Assembly (NCBI RefSeq): GCF_040499845.1
Contig: NZ_CP159342.1
Coordinates: 1,612,001-1,676,000 of the forward strand
DNA from: Micromonospora sp. CCTCC AA 2012012
Lineage (GTDB): Bacteria; Actinomycetota; Actinomycetes; Mycobacteriales; Micromonosporaceae
DNA length: 64,000 nucleotides
Reading direction: 5' to 3'
Shown here: positions 55,804 through 64,000 of the stretch, piece by piece
Layout: each line of letters starts with the position of its first letter
Numbering within the stretch: the stretch's first letter is position 1
Made by a program: the position numbers and the translations under genes
The notes under the pieces: model-generated
The model's input: the letters and a program-made list of their open reading frames with translations, nothing else
Told to the model about the DNA's origin: nothing
The model's database searches: none

Positions 55804-57092
55804 GACGCCGCCGCCGCGAGCGTGGCCACCGCGTCCCGGTTCGTCCAGACCTTCTCGAACGCGTCCGCGTAGAGGCCGAGCAGCTCGCCCGATCTCGGAT
55901 TGAGGTGACGCTTCTGGAGAGTGAGGGAGTCAGCGATGATCGCGCGGGCCACCGGGTAGTCCGCGCCCGCAGCCGGGTTGCCGGTCAAGGTCCACGGATA
56001 ACCGGCGCCGAACCCCACGCGGTCGACGAAGACCTTCTGGTCGGGCAGCGGCATGAGCTGGTACTGCGACATCGGCACGCCCTCGGCGCGCAGCAGCCGC
56101 CGCAGCGCCGAGCGCAGCGCCGCCGGCCGTACGTCGTCGGAGAGGCCGAATCCGGCCCGCTCGAACCGGAACCGCAGAATGTGCCAGACGTGCGTGGTGT
56201 CCGGGAGGGTGGTCGGTACGCGCAGCCCGGGCAGCGCCGCGAGCCGCGCGAGGAATTCGGCGATGTTGTGTTGCCGCTGACGTTCGTACTCGTCGAACCG
56301 GGCGAGCTGCGCGGTGGTGAAGGCGGCCTGGATCGCGTTCATCTTGTGGTTCCAGCCCAGGCCGTGGGAGACGTAGTCACGGTCGCGGCCGCTCTCGATC
56401 ACCTCGCCGAACTGCCGGGCCCGCCGGACCGCCTCGGCCAGCTCGGCGCGGCCGGTCACGAGCAGACCACCTTCGCCGCACGTCGGGATGTTCTTCGTGA
56501 CCTGCAGGCTGAACGCTCCCGCGTCGCCGATCCCGCCGACCGGTCGACCCCGGTAGGTCGCTCCGGGGGCCTGGGCCGCGTCCTCGATCACCGCGAGGCC
56601 GTGGCGGCGTGCGATGTCGAGGAGCCGGTCCATGTCGGCCGGCGCGCCGTGCAGGTGCACCGGGATGATCGCCGCGGTTCTCGGCGTGATCCGGCGCTCG
56701 ACGTCGTCCGGGTCGAGGTTGAACGTGACCGGGTCGACGTCGGCGAACACGGGAGTGGCCATCTGGTGTACCGGCGCGAGCCCGGTGGCGATGAAGCTGA
56801 GCGCGGGCACGATCACCTCGTCGCCCGGCCCGATCCCGAGCCCGGCCAGCGCCAGGGATAGCGCGGCCGTACCCGTGGACACCGCGACGCAGTGGTCGAA
56901 GCCGAACCGTTGCGCCCAGTTCGCCTCGAGGGTGGCGACCGGGTTCACGCCCTCGGTGTTGGACACCAGCCGGCCGCCGTCGAGCGTGTCGAGGACGGCC
57001 TTGCGGTCTTCGTCCTCGATCAGCGGCCAGTCCACGCCGCGCCGGTCCTTCGGTACGGCGGCGGTGCCGCCGAACGCTGCCAGCTTGCTCAT
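55800..57092 (-). CDS. DegT/DnrJ/EryC1-type PLP aminotransferase
   Basis: 430 aa from ATG 57092 (RBS GAGAGG). PLP enzyme fold: [40 protein letters not shown] (cofactor Asp), and Schiff-base Lys in [15 protein letters not shown]. Somewhat longer than typical sugar aminotransferases. In the DADH pathway such a sugar-aminotransferase-like enzyme aminates the ketone made by transketolase. It overlaps the transketolase N-subunit gene by 4 bases. Confidence 0.9.
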   Translation of the reverse strand: MSKLAAFGGTAAVPKDRRGVDWPLIEDEDRKAVLDTLDGGRLVSNTEGVNPVATLEANWAQRFGFDHCVAVSTGTAALSLALAGLGIGPGDEVIVPALSFIATGLAPVHQMATPVFADVDPVTFNLDPDDVERRITPRTAAIIPVHLHGAPADMDRLLDIARRHGLAVIEDAAQAPGATYRGRPVGGIGDAGAFSLQVTKNIPTCGEGGLLVTGRAELAEAVRRARQFGEVIESGRDRDYVSHGLGWNHKMNAIQAAFTTAQLARFDEYERQRQHNIAEFLARLAALPGLRVPTTLPDTTHVWHILRFRFERAGFGLSDDVRPAALRSALRRLLRAEGVPMSQYQLMPLPDQKVFVDRVGFGAGYPWTLTGNPAAGADYPVARAIIADSLTLQKRHLNPRSGELLGLYADAFEKVWTNRDAVATLAAAAS

Positions 57093-57111
57093 CGCTGCCT
57101 CTCCGGGGTGG

Positions 57112-58134
57112 TCAGATCGCCGCGTCGACGGCGTCGACGGCGTACGCGTACTTGCCACGCAGGACGGTGGCGTGGTGTGCGATGTCGGCGGCGACCGCCC
57201 GGGCATCGGCGATGCCGTGCGCGCCGGTGATGCGTAGCCCGGTCCAGGCGTGGGCGACCGCCTCGACGGCCCGTCCGGCCCCGGCGAGGGCCGGATCGCC
57301 CCACTCCCGACCGCAGCGACGCAGGAGTTCGCCGTGCAGCGACGCCTGTGCCTGCATGCCCCACCCGAACGGGTACAGCTCGCGCAGCGCGGTGGCGTCC
57401 CCGGCCCGGCACCGGTCGACGAGTTCCTCGGCGAACGCGTCGAACCCGGCGAGACCGGTGCGGGCCGCGGTGGCGGTGGTGAAGCCGTCGACGTCGACGC
57501 GCAGGTAGGTGTCGAGGAGTTCGGGGGTCAGCGGCGCGGGCGGGGCGTCGAGCCGGACGTCGAGACAGCGCCGGCCGATCCGGGAGTCGCTGAAGAACGC
57601 GTCCTGCACGTCGGCCGGGTTGGCCGAACCCCAGCTGTTCAGGAACTCCCCGATCGGCACCGGACCGCGGTAGGCCGGCGGCATCGCGTCCGAGACGTAC
57701 ACGAGCCCGCGGTCCTCGTCCAGGCCGTAGATCACCACGAGGTGGGCGGCGTGCACGTCGCCGTAGGCGGGCCGGAAGGGCAGGTAGAAGTTGTCCACCG
57801 CGGCGATGACCGGCTGGTCCCGGGCCAGCGACTCGCGGACCTCCCGCCACACGTCGTCCTCGTCGGCCGGCTGCCACCAGCGGGCCCGCAGCTCGTGGTG
57901 CGGGGCCAGGGCCGCGCCCAGGTCGCCGTCCGGGCAGGGGTAGTAGAACTCGTCGAACCGGACGTCGCCGGGCAGGTGCAGGAACCGCCAGCCCGCCCCG
58001 AGCACGGCCAGCGGGTCGGCGCCCAGCCGGGCCACCAGCGTGCCGAACGTGGCCTGCAGGCAGCTGATCAGGTCGCGGTACCACAGTTCCGGCTCGGCGA
58101 CCAGGTAGGTCCGGGCCGTCACCTCACTGGTCAT
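57112..58134 (-). CDS. BtrH N-terminal-like (cysteine-protease-fold) protein
   Basis: 340 aa from ATG 58134, overlapping the upstream gene by 11 bases. Layout resembles butirosin BtrH_N family: [14 protein letters not shown], then [19 protein letters not shown] (His and Asp region), then [15 protein letters not shown]. The second half is helical ([11 protein letters not shown]). BtrH moves an acyl group from a carrier protein, so a transfer or ring-forming step on the carrier-bound amino acid is possible. The pair with the next gene could be the aziridine-forming component; this is inference. Confidence 0.65.
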   Translation of the reverse strand: MTSEVTARTYLVAEPELWYRDLISCLQATFGTLVARLGADPLAVLGAGWRFLHLPGDVRFDEFYYPCPDGDLGAALAPHHELRARWWQPADEDDVWREVRESLARDQPVIAAVDNFYLPFRPAYGDVHAAHLVVIYGLDEDRGLVYVSDAMPPAYRGPVPIGEFLNSWGSANPADVQDAFFSDSRIGRRCLDVRLDAPPAPLTPELLDTYLRVDVDGFTTATAARTGLAGFDAFAEELVDRCRAGDATALRELYPFGWGMQAQASLHGELLRRCGREWGDPALAGAGRAVEAVAHAWTGLRITGAHGIADARAVAADIAHHATVLRGKYAYAVDAVDAAI

Positions 58135-58714
58135 GATCGGCCTCCGCGTGCTGGAGCGTGACCGCGAAGAGGTGCATCGCGACGTTGCGCGGTAGGCGGA
58201 TCCCGGCGAGGTCGGCCCGCCGGGTGACCGGCACCCGTTGGGCCCACATGACCGCCGGCACGCCTCGCTGCACGTGGTGCGGGTAGTGCATGACCGGGCT
58301 CTGGAACGCCAGGAGTTCGCCGAACCAGGCCGGTGCCGCCCAGAAGTCCGAGACCCGTAGCGCCTCGGCGTCGACCGGGCCGCCGCTGTAGTGCAGTTCC
58401 ACGGTGTCCTCGCAGCGCCGCTCGGCCGCCGCCAGGACGTGCACCCAGTCGTAACGGCCCTCCGCCACGGCGATGAACTGTCCCTCGCAGCGGACGTTGT
58501 CCGGGCCGGCGCAGACCGGCGGGAACTGGAAGGGCACGCCCGCCACGTGGACGAGGCTTCCGCCGGCCGGTAGGTGCTCGGCGGCGAAGGAGTTGCCCCA
58601 CACGTTGAAGTGGCCGGCCTTCGTCGCCGTCGCCGACGAGATGGCGGTGTTGTTGCGGTGCTGGGATATGTCGACCGGATCGCACCGGCGGGAAACGGCA
58701 CTGGAGACGAGCAT
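58124..58714 (-). CDS. Beta-sandwich protein of unknown function, partner of the BtrH-like gene
   Basis: 196 aa from ATG 58714 (RBS GGGAGAG). Mostly beta: FNVWGNSFAAEHLPAGGSLV, DNVRCEGQFIAVAEGRYDWV, ERRCEDTVELHYSGGPVD, then a helical end with RLPRNVAMHLFAVTLQHAE. The fold looks like the galactose-binding-type sandwich seen in some glycosidases. No signal peptide, so cytoplasmic. Translation is coupled to the BtrH-like gene by an 11-base overlap, which suggests a two-subunit enzyme. Confidence 0.65.
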   Translation of the reverse strand: MLVSSAVSRRCDPVDISQHRNNTAISSATATKAGHFNVWGNSFAAEHLPAGGSLVHVAGVPFQFPPVCAGPDNVRCEGQFIAVAEGRYDWVHVLAAAERRCEDTVELHYSGGPVDAEALRVSDFWAAPAWFGELLAFQSPVMHYPHHVQRGVPAVMWAQRVPVTRRADLAGIRLPRNVAMHLFAVTLQHAEADHDQ

Positions 58715-58749
58715 GTCTCTCCCTCACTGGAACGCTCTTCGGTGGCACC

Positions 58750-58755
58750 AATCTA
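58750..58755 (-). promoter_or_regulatory. Possible -10 box for the NRPS operon
   Basis: Minus strand TAGATT, 36 bases before ATG 58714, in a locally AT-richer 148-bp gap. The -35 region is weak. It could start the 17-kb leftward operon or be silent if transcription comes from the sulfotransferase gene. Confidence 0.3.
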
Positions 58756-58862
58756 GGCCGCTGAATCCCTGGTTTCGTCTCCATGACGCTTACCGCGAAT
58801 TCCCTGAGCTACCTTTCGATGTACTCCCCGGGTAATCCAGCTGACTATTTCCACGCCGGTGG

Positions 58863-59594
58863 TCAGGGCCGGAGCGCGACCGCGCGCAACCGCTCGTAGT
58901 ACGGCAGGTGGTAATCGCGGTAGCTCCGCAGCACCGGATCGGCGTCGACCACCGCGGCGCCGTCGCCGGTCTTCCGCCCGAAACCCGTGGTCCGGCTGGT
59001 CGACTGGTGCCACCGGCCGGTCGCCTGCCACTCCGGCCGCATGCCCGCCTGCCAGTTCAGCGCCGACGGCACGAACGGGATGCCCACCGCCGCGCAGTAC
59101 GCCCGCACGGTGTCCTCCGGCCGGTCCAGCAGGTCGTCGGAGTCGATCACGGTCGGCGTCGTACCGGTGGCCGACCGCACCGCGTCGAAGACCTCGTACA
59201 GCCAGGCGAAGCCGATCTCGTCGCGACCCAGGTCCGGGTTCAGGGCGAAGTGCGAGGCGATGGCCTCGGTCGGGTGGCGAATGATGAACGTGTGGGTGGC
59301 GGCCCTCAGGAAGGCCCGGTCGGCGAGCAGTGCCGGGTAGTGGAAGTCCATGGTGTCCTTGAAGAACACCGGCCGCTCGGCGGCGACCGCGCGCAGGGCG
59401 TCGAGCACGTCCTGTTCGGTGTGCGCGACCCGGTCGCCCACCTTGGCCTCGCCGAAGTCGACCACGTGCGAGAACGGTTCGTGCACCACGAGGTGGTCGT
59501 TCCGCTCCGCCATCATCCGGGCGAAGGCGGTGGAGCGGCTGCGCGGCGCGCTCCACAACGCGAGCACCGGTATCCGTTCGGGCGCGTCTTCCAT
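58863..59594 (-). CDS. PAPS-dependent sulfotransferase-like protein
   Basis: 243 aa from ATG 59594 (RBS GGAAGGA). The 5'-phosphosulfate loop is LWSAPRSRSTAFARMM near residue 16, the 3'-phosphate segment is FIIRHPTEAIASHFALNPD, and PVFFKDTMDFHYPALL precedes it. It probably sulfates a hydroxyl. In azinomycin biosynthesis, sulfation followed by sulfate elimination makes the aziridine ring, so the likely substrate here is the 5-hydroxyl of the carrier-bound DADH-type amino acid (inference). Confidence 0.8.
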   Translation of the reverse strand: MEDAPERIPVLALWSAPRSRSTAFARMMAERNDHLVVHEPFSHVVDFGEAKVGDRVAHTEQDVLDALRAVAAERPVFFKDTMDFHYPALLADRAFLRAATHTFIIRHPTEAIASHFALNPDLGRDEIGFAWLYEVFDAVRSATGTTPTVIDSDDLLDRPEDTVRAYCAAVGIPFVPSALNWQAGMRPEWQATGRWHQSTSRTTGFGRKTGDGAAVVDADPVLRSYRDYHLPYYERLRAVALRP

Positions 59595-59797
59595 GGGGTT
59601 CCTTCCGTTATGACGCATTGAACGCGGTCCATTGTCGTACGGTCCGGGCGCGGATCGGGTAAGCGAAATGCGCAACCGGTGGGCGGGAAAGTCAGTGTGA
59701 TGTGTCGCCCCGGTTGAACCTCGCGCGGACGTGTTCGAGGTCGGACCGCCCGTAGCGTCACGGAGCAGCCGAATTGCGCCGTCCATTTACGGAGGTC
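59595..59797. other. 203-bp divergent promoter region of the amino acid cluster
   Basis: Separates the sulfotransferase (-) from the LysX-like gene (+). TTGAAC at 59714 could be a -35 for the + operon, but no clear -10 follows. No palindrome of note was seen. Confidence 0.4.
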
Positions 59798-60679
59798 ATG
59801 GTGCCATTGATACCAGCGCGCCCCGACGACGGCCGGATCGCCGTGTTGGCCAGCCGGGTCGGCGCGGACGAGAAGCGGCTGTTCGAGGCGCTCGACCGGC
59901 GCGGTGTCGCCTTCGACCAGGTCGACACGCGGCGGCGTTGGTTCGCGGCTGGGCAGCGCGACCTGCCCTGGCGGCTCGTGCTGAACCGGGAGATCGGCCA
60001 GGTCCGGGCCGAGTACGCGGCCCGCTGCCTCGCCGCGGCCGGCGTCGACGTGGTCAACAGCGCCGACGCGACGGCGGTGTGCGGGGACAAGTGGCGTACC
60101 ACCATGGCGTTGCAGGCGGCCGGGTTGCCGGTGCCCCGCACCGCGCTCGGCCTCACCCCCGAGGCCGCGCTCGACGCGCTGGACGCCATCGGCTACCCGG
60201 CGCTGGTCAAACCGCTGGTCGGGTCCTGGGGCCGGCTCGTGGTCCGGCTACCCGACCGGGTGGCCGCGGAAGGCGTGTTCGAATACGTCGGGGCGCTGCC
60301 TGGCCCCCAGTCACACCTCGGGTACGTGCAGGAGCTGGTCGACAAGCCGGGCCGGGACATCCGGGCGATCATGGTCGGCGGTGAGCTGCTGGGCGCCGTC
60401 TACCGGGTCGGCGAGGTGTGGCGCACCAACGTGGCGCTCGGCGGGCGGACCCGGCCGTGCGAGCCCTCACCGGAGATCACCAAGCTGTCGACCGACGCCG
60501 CCGCCGCGGTCGGCGCCGACATCGCCGGCGTCGACCTGATCGAGGACAGCGCCGGCCGGCTGCTGGTCCTTGAGGTCAACCACCGGGTCGAGTTCTCCGG
60601 CTTCCAGGCCGCGCTCGGCGACCGCGTCGACGTCGCGGACCGCATCGTGGAACACCTACTGGAGCGAGAGCCTCGATGA
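59798..60679 (+). CDS. lysX: LysX-like ATP-grasp ligase loading the carrier protein
   Basis: 293 aa from ATG 59798; GTG 59801 fits the GGAGGT spacing better, and an upstream TTG 59774 is also possible. RimK/LysX ATP-grasp order: GDKWRTTMALQAAGLPVPRT near 105, PALVKPLVGSWGRLV, YVQELVDKPGRDIRAIMVGG, and the metal/substrate motif LEVNHRVEFSGFQ near 270. It joins the amino group of glutamate (or aminoadipate) to the C-terminal Glu of LysW. First gene of the rightward operon, 4-base overlap with the hydrolase. Confidence 0.87.
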   Translation: MVPLIPARPDDGRIAVLASRVGADEKRLFEALDRRGVAFDQVDTRRRWFAAGQRDLPWRLVLNREIGQVRAEYAARCLAAAGVDVVNSADATAVCGDKWRTTMALQAAGLPVPRTALGLTPEAALDALDAIGYPALVKPLVGSWGRLVVRLPDRVAAEGVFEYVGALPGPQSHLGYVQELVDKPGRDIRAIMVGGELLGAVYRVGEVWRTNVALGGRTRPCEPSPEITKLSTDAAAAVGADIAGVDLIEDSAGRLLVLEVNHRVEFSGFQAALGDRVDVADRIVEHLLEREPR

Positions 60680-61830
60680 ACTTCGCATTCACCTCGTCCG
60701 GCACGGTCACCGAGACGTACGCCGTGGGCCTGCTGCGCGGGATGCTGGAGGTCCCGTCTCCCTCCTACCAGGAGCGCGCGCTGGCGGACTTCCTGGCCGA
60801 CGCCATGGCGGTCCTGGGTTTCCGGTCGCACATCGACGCGGTCGGCAACGTCATCGGCGTGATCGAACGCGGCGACGGACCGACCCTGATGCTGCTGGGA
60901 CACCTCGACACCATCCCGGGCGAGATCCCGGTCCACTCCGAGGACGGCAAGCTCTACGGCCGGGGCGCGGTCGACGCGAAGGGGCCCCTCGCGGCGATGA
61001 TCTGTGCTGCGGCCAGCGCGGTGGACTTCCCCGGCCGGCTCGTGGTGGTCGGCGTCGTGGAGGAGGAGACCCCGTGCTCGCGCGGGGCGATGGCGATCAG
61101 GGTCACCCACGAACAGCCGGACGCGCTGATCGTCGGCGAACCGAGCGGCTGGTCGAGCGTGGTGCTCGGCTACAAGGGCAAGCTCGACCTGCGCTACACG
61201 GTCCGGCTTCCGTCCACGCACCCGAGCAACCCGGCGCCGAAAGCCTCCGACCTGGCGGTCGCCTGCTGGACCGCGCTGGTCGACCTGCTCGGACCGGACG
61301 CGAGCCTCGGCGTGTTCGACCGGCCGGGCGCGACGCTCTGCCAGATCAACGCGGACCTGACCGCGGCGAGCGTGGACCTCAGCATCCGCACCCCACCGGG
61401 GCACGACGCCGAGGCGCTGGTCCGGGACCTGCGTGACCGCCTGCCGGCCGGCGACATCGAGGTGCTGAACGCGGTCGCGGCGTGCCGGACGAACCGGTCC
61501 ACGCCGGTGGCGCGCGCGCTGGTGTCCGGCATCCGGCGGTTGCACGGCCAGCCGCGGTTCCTGGTGAAGACCGCCACCTCGGACATGAACACCCTCGCCG
61601 AGGTCTGGGACATCCCGATGGCCACGTACGGCCCCGGCGACAGTCGGCTCGACCACGCCGACACCGAGCACATCGTGTTGTCGGACTACCTGCGTGGCAT
61701 CGACGTGCTGTCCGTCGCCATCTCGGAGCTGGCGCAGCTGCCCGTCCGGTCGGGCGGCGACCAGCACACCGGTTCCCGAGAGGACTCTCCGATGTTCGAT
61801 GCGACCAACCTGAAGGGGACCTTCGCGTGA
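60676..61830 (+). CDS. lysK: LysK-like M20 hydrolase releasing the product from LysW
   Basis: 384 aa, ATGA overlap with the LysX-like gene. M20 metallopeptidase metal ligands in order: LMLLGHLDTIPGE, GRGAVDAKGPLAAM, VVGVVEEETPCSRG, and LIVGEPSG. The C-terminal SRLDHADTEHIVLSDY supplies the last His. It cleaves the isopeptide bond between LysW and the finished amino acid. The last ~30 residues (QHTGSREDSPMFDATN) look like an unstructured tail extended into the NRPS start. Confidence 0.88.
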   Translation: MNFAFTSSGTVTETYAVGLLRGMLEVPSPSYQERALADFLADAMAVLGFRSHIDAVGNVIGVIERGDGPTLMLLGHLDTIPGEIPVHSEDGKLYGRGAVDAKGPLAAMICAAASAVDFPGRLVVVGVVEEETPCSRGAMAIRVTHEQPDALIVGEPSGWSSVVLGYKGKLDLRYTVRLPSTHPSNPAPKASDLAVACWTALVDLLGPDASLGVFDRPGATLCQINADLTAASVDLSIRTPPGHDAEALVRDLRDRLPAGDIEVLNAVAACRTNRSTPVARALVSGIRRLHGQPRFLVKTATSDMNTLAEVWDIPMATYGPGDSRLDHADTEHIVLSDYLRGIDVLSVAISELAQLPVRSGGDQHTGSREDSPMFDATNLKGTFA

Positions 61831-64000
61831 CTTCAGACGTGAGATCAGTGCCGGAGAGTGTCGCCGGCAGCAAGAAGCAGTCGCTCGCCGCGATGCTGGC
61901 CAACGCGCGTGCGAGGGTCACCGGCGGGCCGCGGCCTCGACAGGACCGCACCAACGTGCCGCTGTCCTATTCGCAGAACACGTTGTGGTTCGTGGACCAG
62001 CTGCAGCCGGGGGAGACGACGTACAACGTCGCGTTCGCGTTCCGGCTCGACGGCGAGCTGAACGCCGACGCCCTCGCCGCCTCTCTCGCCAGCATCGTCG
62101 CGCGCCACGAGGCGCTGCGGACCTACGTCCTCGTCGAGAACGACCAGTACTTCCAGGGGATCGTCGAGGATCCGGAGGTCGTCGTCGGGCGGTCACGCGC
62201 GGACTCCGAGACCGAAGCGAACGCGATCCTCGCCGACCTCGCCGAGACCCGCTTCACGTTGACGACGTTTCCGCTGTGGAAGTTCGATCTGGTCACCGTG
62301 CGTGATGACCTGCACTTCCTCAGCGTGGTCTTCCACCACATCATCTTCGACGGCGTGTCGTCGGCCGTCTTCTTCGACGAGCTGGTGCGGGAGTACAACG
62401 CCCGGCGGGTCGGTGTCGTGCCGGAGATCGAGCCGCCGGCCGTCCAGTTCGCCGACTTCAGCGCGTGGCAGCGCAAGCGCCTGCAGGACGGGGCGTGGCA
62501 GGCCAGCGTCGACTACTGGACGGAGACGCTGCGCGACGTCGAGGTCATGGACATTCCCGGCGATCGTCCGCTGCCGCCCGACGCGACGTACGCCGGCAGT
62601 TCGGAGACGAGCGGCTGGAAGGGGGTCGCGGCCGACGTCAAGCGCCTCGCCCTGGCCTTGTCGACCACGCCGGCGACGGTGTACGCGACGGCCATGGCCT
62701 GCGTGTACCACCGCTACTCGGGATCCGAGGACGTCATCTTCGGGATGCCCAACGCGAACCGCGGCGAGATCGAGACCGAGCGGACCATCGGCTTCTTCAT
62801 CAACATGATGCCGCTGCGCTGCCAGGTCGCACCGGACGAGACGTTCCAGGAATGCCTGGCGCGGGTCCAGCAGCGGCTGCGCGGCGCCCAGGCGCACGGC
62901 TACCTGCCGCTCGAGGAGATCGTCGCGCACACGAACGTCCAGCGGGACTCCTCGCGGTCGACGCTGCTCCAGTACACGTTGACCATCAACGAGTGGACCG
63001 ATCAGCTCCAGCTCCTCGACGGCGTCTCCCTGACCGGCATCCTGCCCGAGACGACGCGCGCGAAGTTCTTCCAGCAGTGGACGCTCAACCAGGCCGACGA
63101 GGACCTGGACGTCAACACGGTGTACAACACCGACATCTTCGACCTGGCGACGATCCAGACCATGCAGCGGGTCTTCGTCGGGTTCCTGCGCCGGGCGCTG
63201 GCCGCGCCGGACGTCAGCATGCAGCGGCTCTGGGACTCCGACGAGGAGTCCCGCGAGCTGCAGGCCCGCCTCGGCGTCGGTACCCGGGCGCCGGTGCCCA
63301 CCGGCAACGTCTACGCGCACTTCCGCGACGTGGTCGAGGAGCACGAGCACCGGGTGGCGGTCAGCACGCCCACCGGGCAGCTCAGCTACGGACAGCTCCT
63401 GCGCCGGGTCGACCTGCTGCGCGCCCACCTGAGCGCGGCCGGGGTCGGCGCCGGCAGCCGGGTGGGTGTCGCGCTCGAACCGTCGCCCGACTTCCCGGCG
63501 GCCGTGCTGGCCCTCATGTCACTGGGGGCGGTCTACGTCCCGATCGACGCGATGAACCCACGCGGCCGGATCGAGGCGATCATCGCCGACGCCGACCTGT
63601 CGGGTGTGCTCTGCGACGAGACCACGGCCGGGATCTCACCGGCGCTGGAGTGGCGGTTGCCGGCCGACTCCGACCCTCCGGCCGACCGGCCGGAGGTGGC
63701 CCGCGGCGAGGACACGGTCGCCTACCTGATGTACACCTCGGGCAGCACGGGGACGCCCAAGGGCGTGCTCATCAGCCACGACAACATCCTCGGCTTCATC
63801 CGCAACGTGCGGACGCTGTTCGAGCTGTCGCCCGCGGACCGGGTCCTCGGCTACGCCTCCTGCGGGTTCGACGTCTCGATCTTCGAGATGTTCGGTGCGT
63901 TGCTGAGCGGCGCGTCGCTCCACCTCGTGCCGTCCGCCCAACGGCTGAGCATGCCGGATGTCCAGCAGTTCCTTCAGGAGCGCCGGATCACCGTGACGGA
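61827..64000 (+). CDS. Nonribosomal peptide synthetase, C-A-..., truncated by the window end
   Basis: At least 724 aa from GTG 61827 (GTGA overlap with the M20 gene); no stop within the window. A short N-terminal extension (~1-50) precedes a condensation domain with VFHHIIFDGVSS near 170, and an adenylation domain starting near 500 (AYLMYTSGSTGTPKGV near 635, then ASCGFDVSIFEMFGALLSGA). The first specificity residues read D-V-..-F; the rest is beyond the window. Being coupled to release of the carrier-made amino acid, this module probably activates that residue (inference). Confidence 0.92.
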   Translation, partial: MTSDVRSVPESVAGSKKQSLAAMLANARARVTGGPRPRQDRTNVPLSYSQNTLWFVDQLQPGETTYNVAFAFRLDGELNADALAASLASIVARHEALRTYVLVENDQYFQGIVEDPEVVVGRSRADSETEANAILADLAETRFTLTTFPLWKFDLVTVRDDLHFLSVVFHHIIFDGVSSAVFFDELVREYNARRVGVVPEIEPPAVQFADFSAWQRKRLQDGAWQASVDYWTETLRDVEVMDIPGDRPLPPDATYAGSSETSGWKGVAADVKRLALALSTTPATVYATAMACVYHRYSGSEDVIFGMPNANRGEIETERTIGFFINMMPLRCQVAPDETFQECLARVQQRLRGAQAHGYLPLEEIVAHTNVQRDSSRSTLLQYTLTINEWTDQLQLLDGVSLTGILPETTRAKFFQQWTLNQADEDLDVNTVYNTDIFDLATIQTMQRVFVGFLRRALAAPDVSMQRLWDSDEESRELQARLGVGTRAPVPTGNVYAHFRDVVEEHEHRVAVSTPTGQLSYGQLLRRVDLLRAHLSAAGVGAGSRVGVALEPSPDFPAAVLALMSLGAVYVPIDAMNPRGRIEAIIADADLSGVLCDETTAGISPALEWRLPADSDPPADRPEVARGEDTVAYLMYTSGSTGTPKGVLISHDNILGFIRNVRTLFELSPADRVLGYASCGFDVSIFEMFGALLSGASLHLVPSAQRLSMPDVQQFLQERRITVT

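Noticed and set aside
1..64000. tRNA, rRNA, insertion sequence or phage attachment sites
   Set aside because: No cloverleaf-like sequence, rRNA stretch, transposase motif or flanking target duplication was recognised by eye. A tRNAscan or ISfinder search would settle this.

Overview
The window is very GC-rich, GTG/TTG-start-rich and densely packed actinomycete chromosome, with a Micromonospora/Streptomyces-like gene content (SARP regulator, ECF42 sigma factor, rifamycin-responsive rph, NRPS genes). Assignment to Micromonosporaceae is inference from content only. I saw no rRNA, tRNA, CRISPR array or insertion sequence.

Left part, 0-18.1 kb. A molybdopterin oxidoreductase sits under a TetR-type palindrome. 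Small housekeeping or accessory genes follow (glutaredoxin-like, YjbR-like, APH-like kinase, a hypothetical) around a broken ricin-type lectin remnant. A secreted PIG-L deacetylase is transcribed away from an eight-gene ROK-regulated operon: ABC importer, creatininase-like hydrolase, amidohydrolase, argininosuccinate-lyase-like enzyme and ROK kinase. This operon looks like an undefined uptake-and-catabolism pathway.

Middle part, 18.1-41.1 kb. A LacI-controlled sugar ABC operon is divergent from a glycogen-debranching-type glycosidase, with a pair of operators between them. An ECF42 sigma factor lies with two DGPF/YCII proteins whose upstream regions share one promoter motif. An XRE regulator and a methionine aminopeptidase are divergent around a palindrome. 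Rifampin phosphotransferase carries a RAE-like element upstream. Two tandem secreted proteins have different cell-wall-hydrolase-like heads on an almost identical six-repeat FG-GAP tail. Then come a SARP-TetR fusion regulator, an MFS exporter, an FkbM methyltransferase and a VOC protein.

Right part, 41.2-64 kb (runs off the end). This is a biosynthetic cluster. It has a LysW-type amino-group carrier protein and its partner enzymes: LysX-like ligase, LysZ-like kinase, LysY-like reductase and LysK-like hydrolase. It also has a split transketolase, a DegT/DnrJ aminotransferase and a sulfotransferase. Together these match the known carrier-protein route to 2,6-diamino-5,7-dihydroxyheptanoate (DADH) and azabicyclic or aziridine amino acids, as in vazabitide, azinomycin and ficellomycin. 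The amino acid would feed three NRPS proteins plus an MbtH protein. The standout gene is a 2457-residue NRPS (A-PCP-C-A-PCP) fused at its C-terminus to a complete LanB-type dehydratase / aminoacyl-tRNA-using domain. That suggests an NRPS line that also uses aminoacyl-tRNA. No thioesterase is visible within the window.
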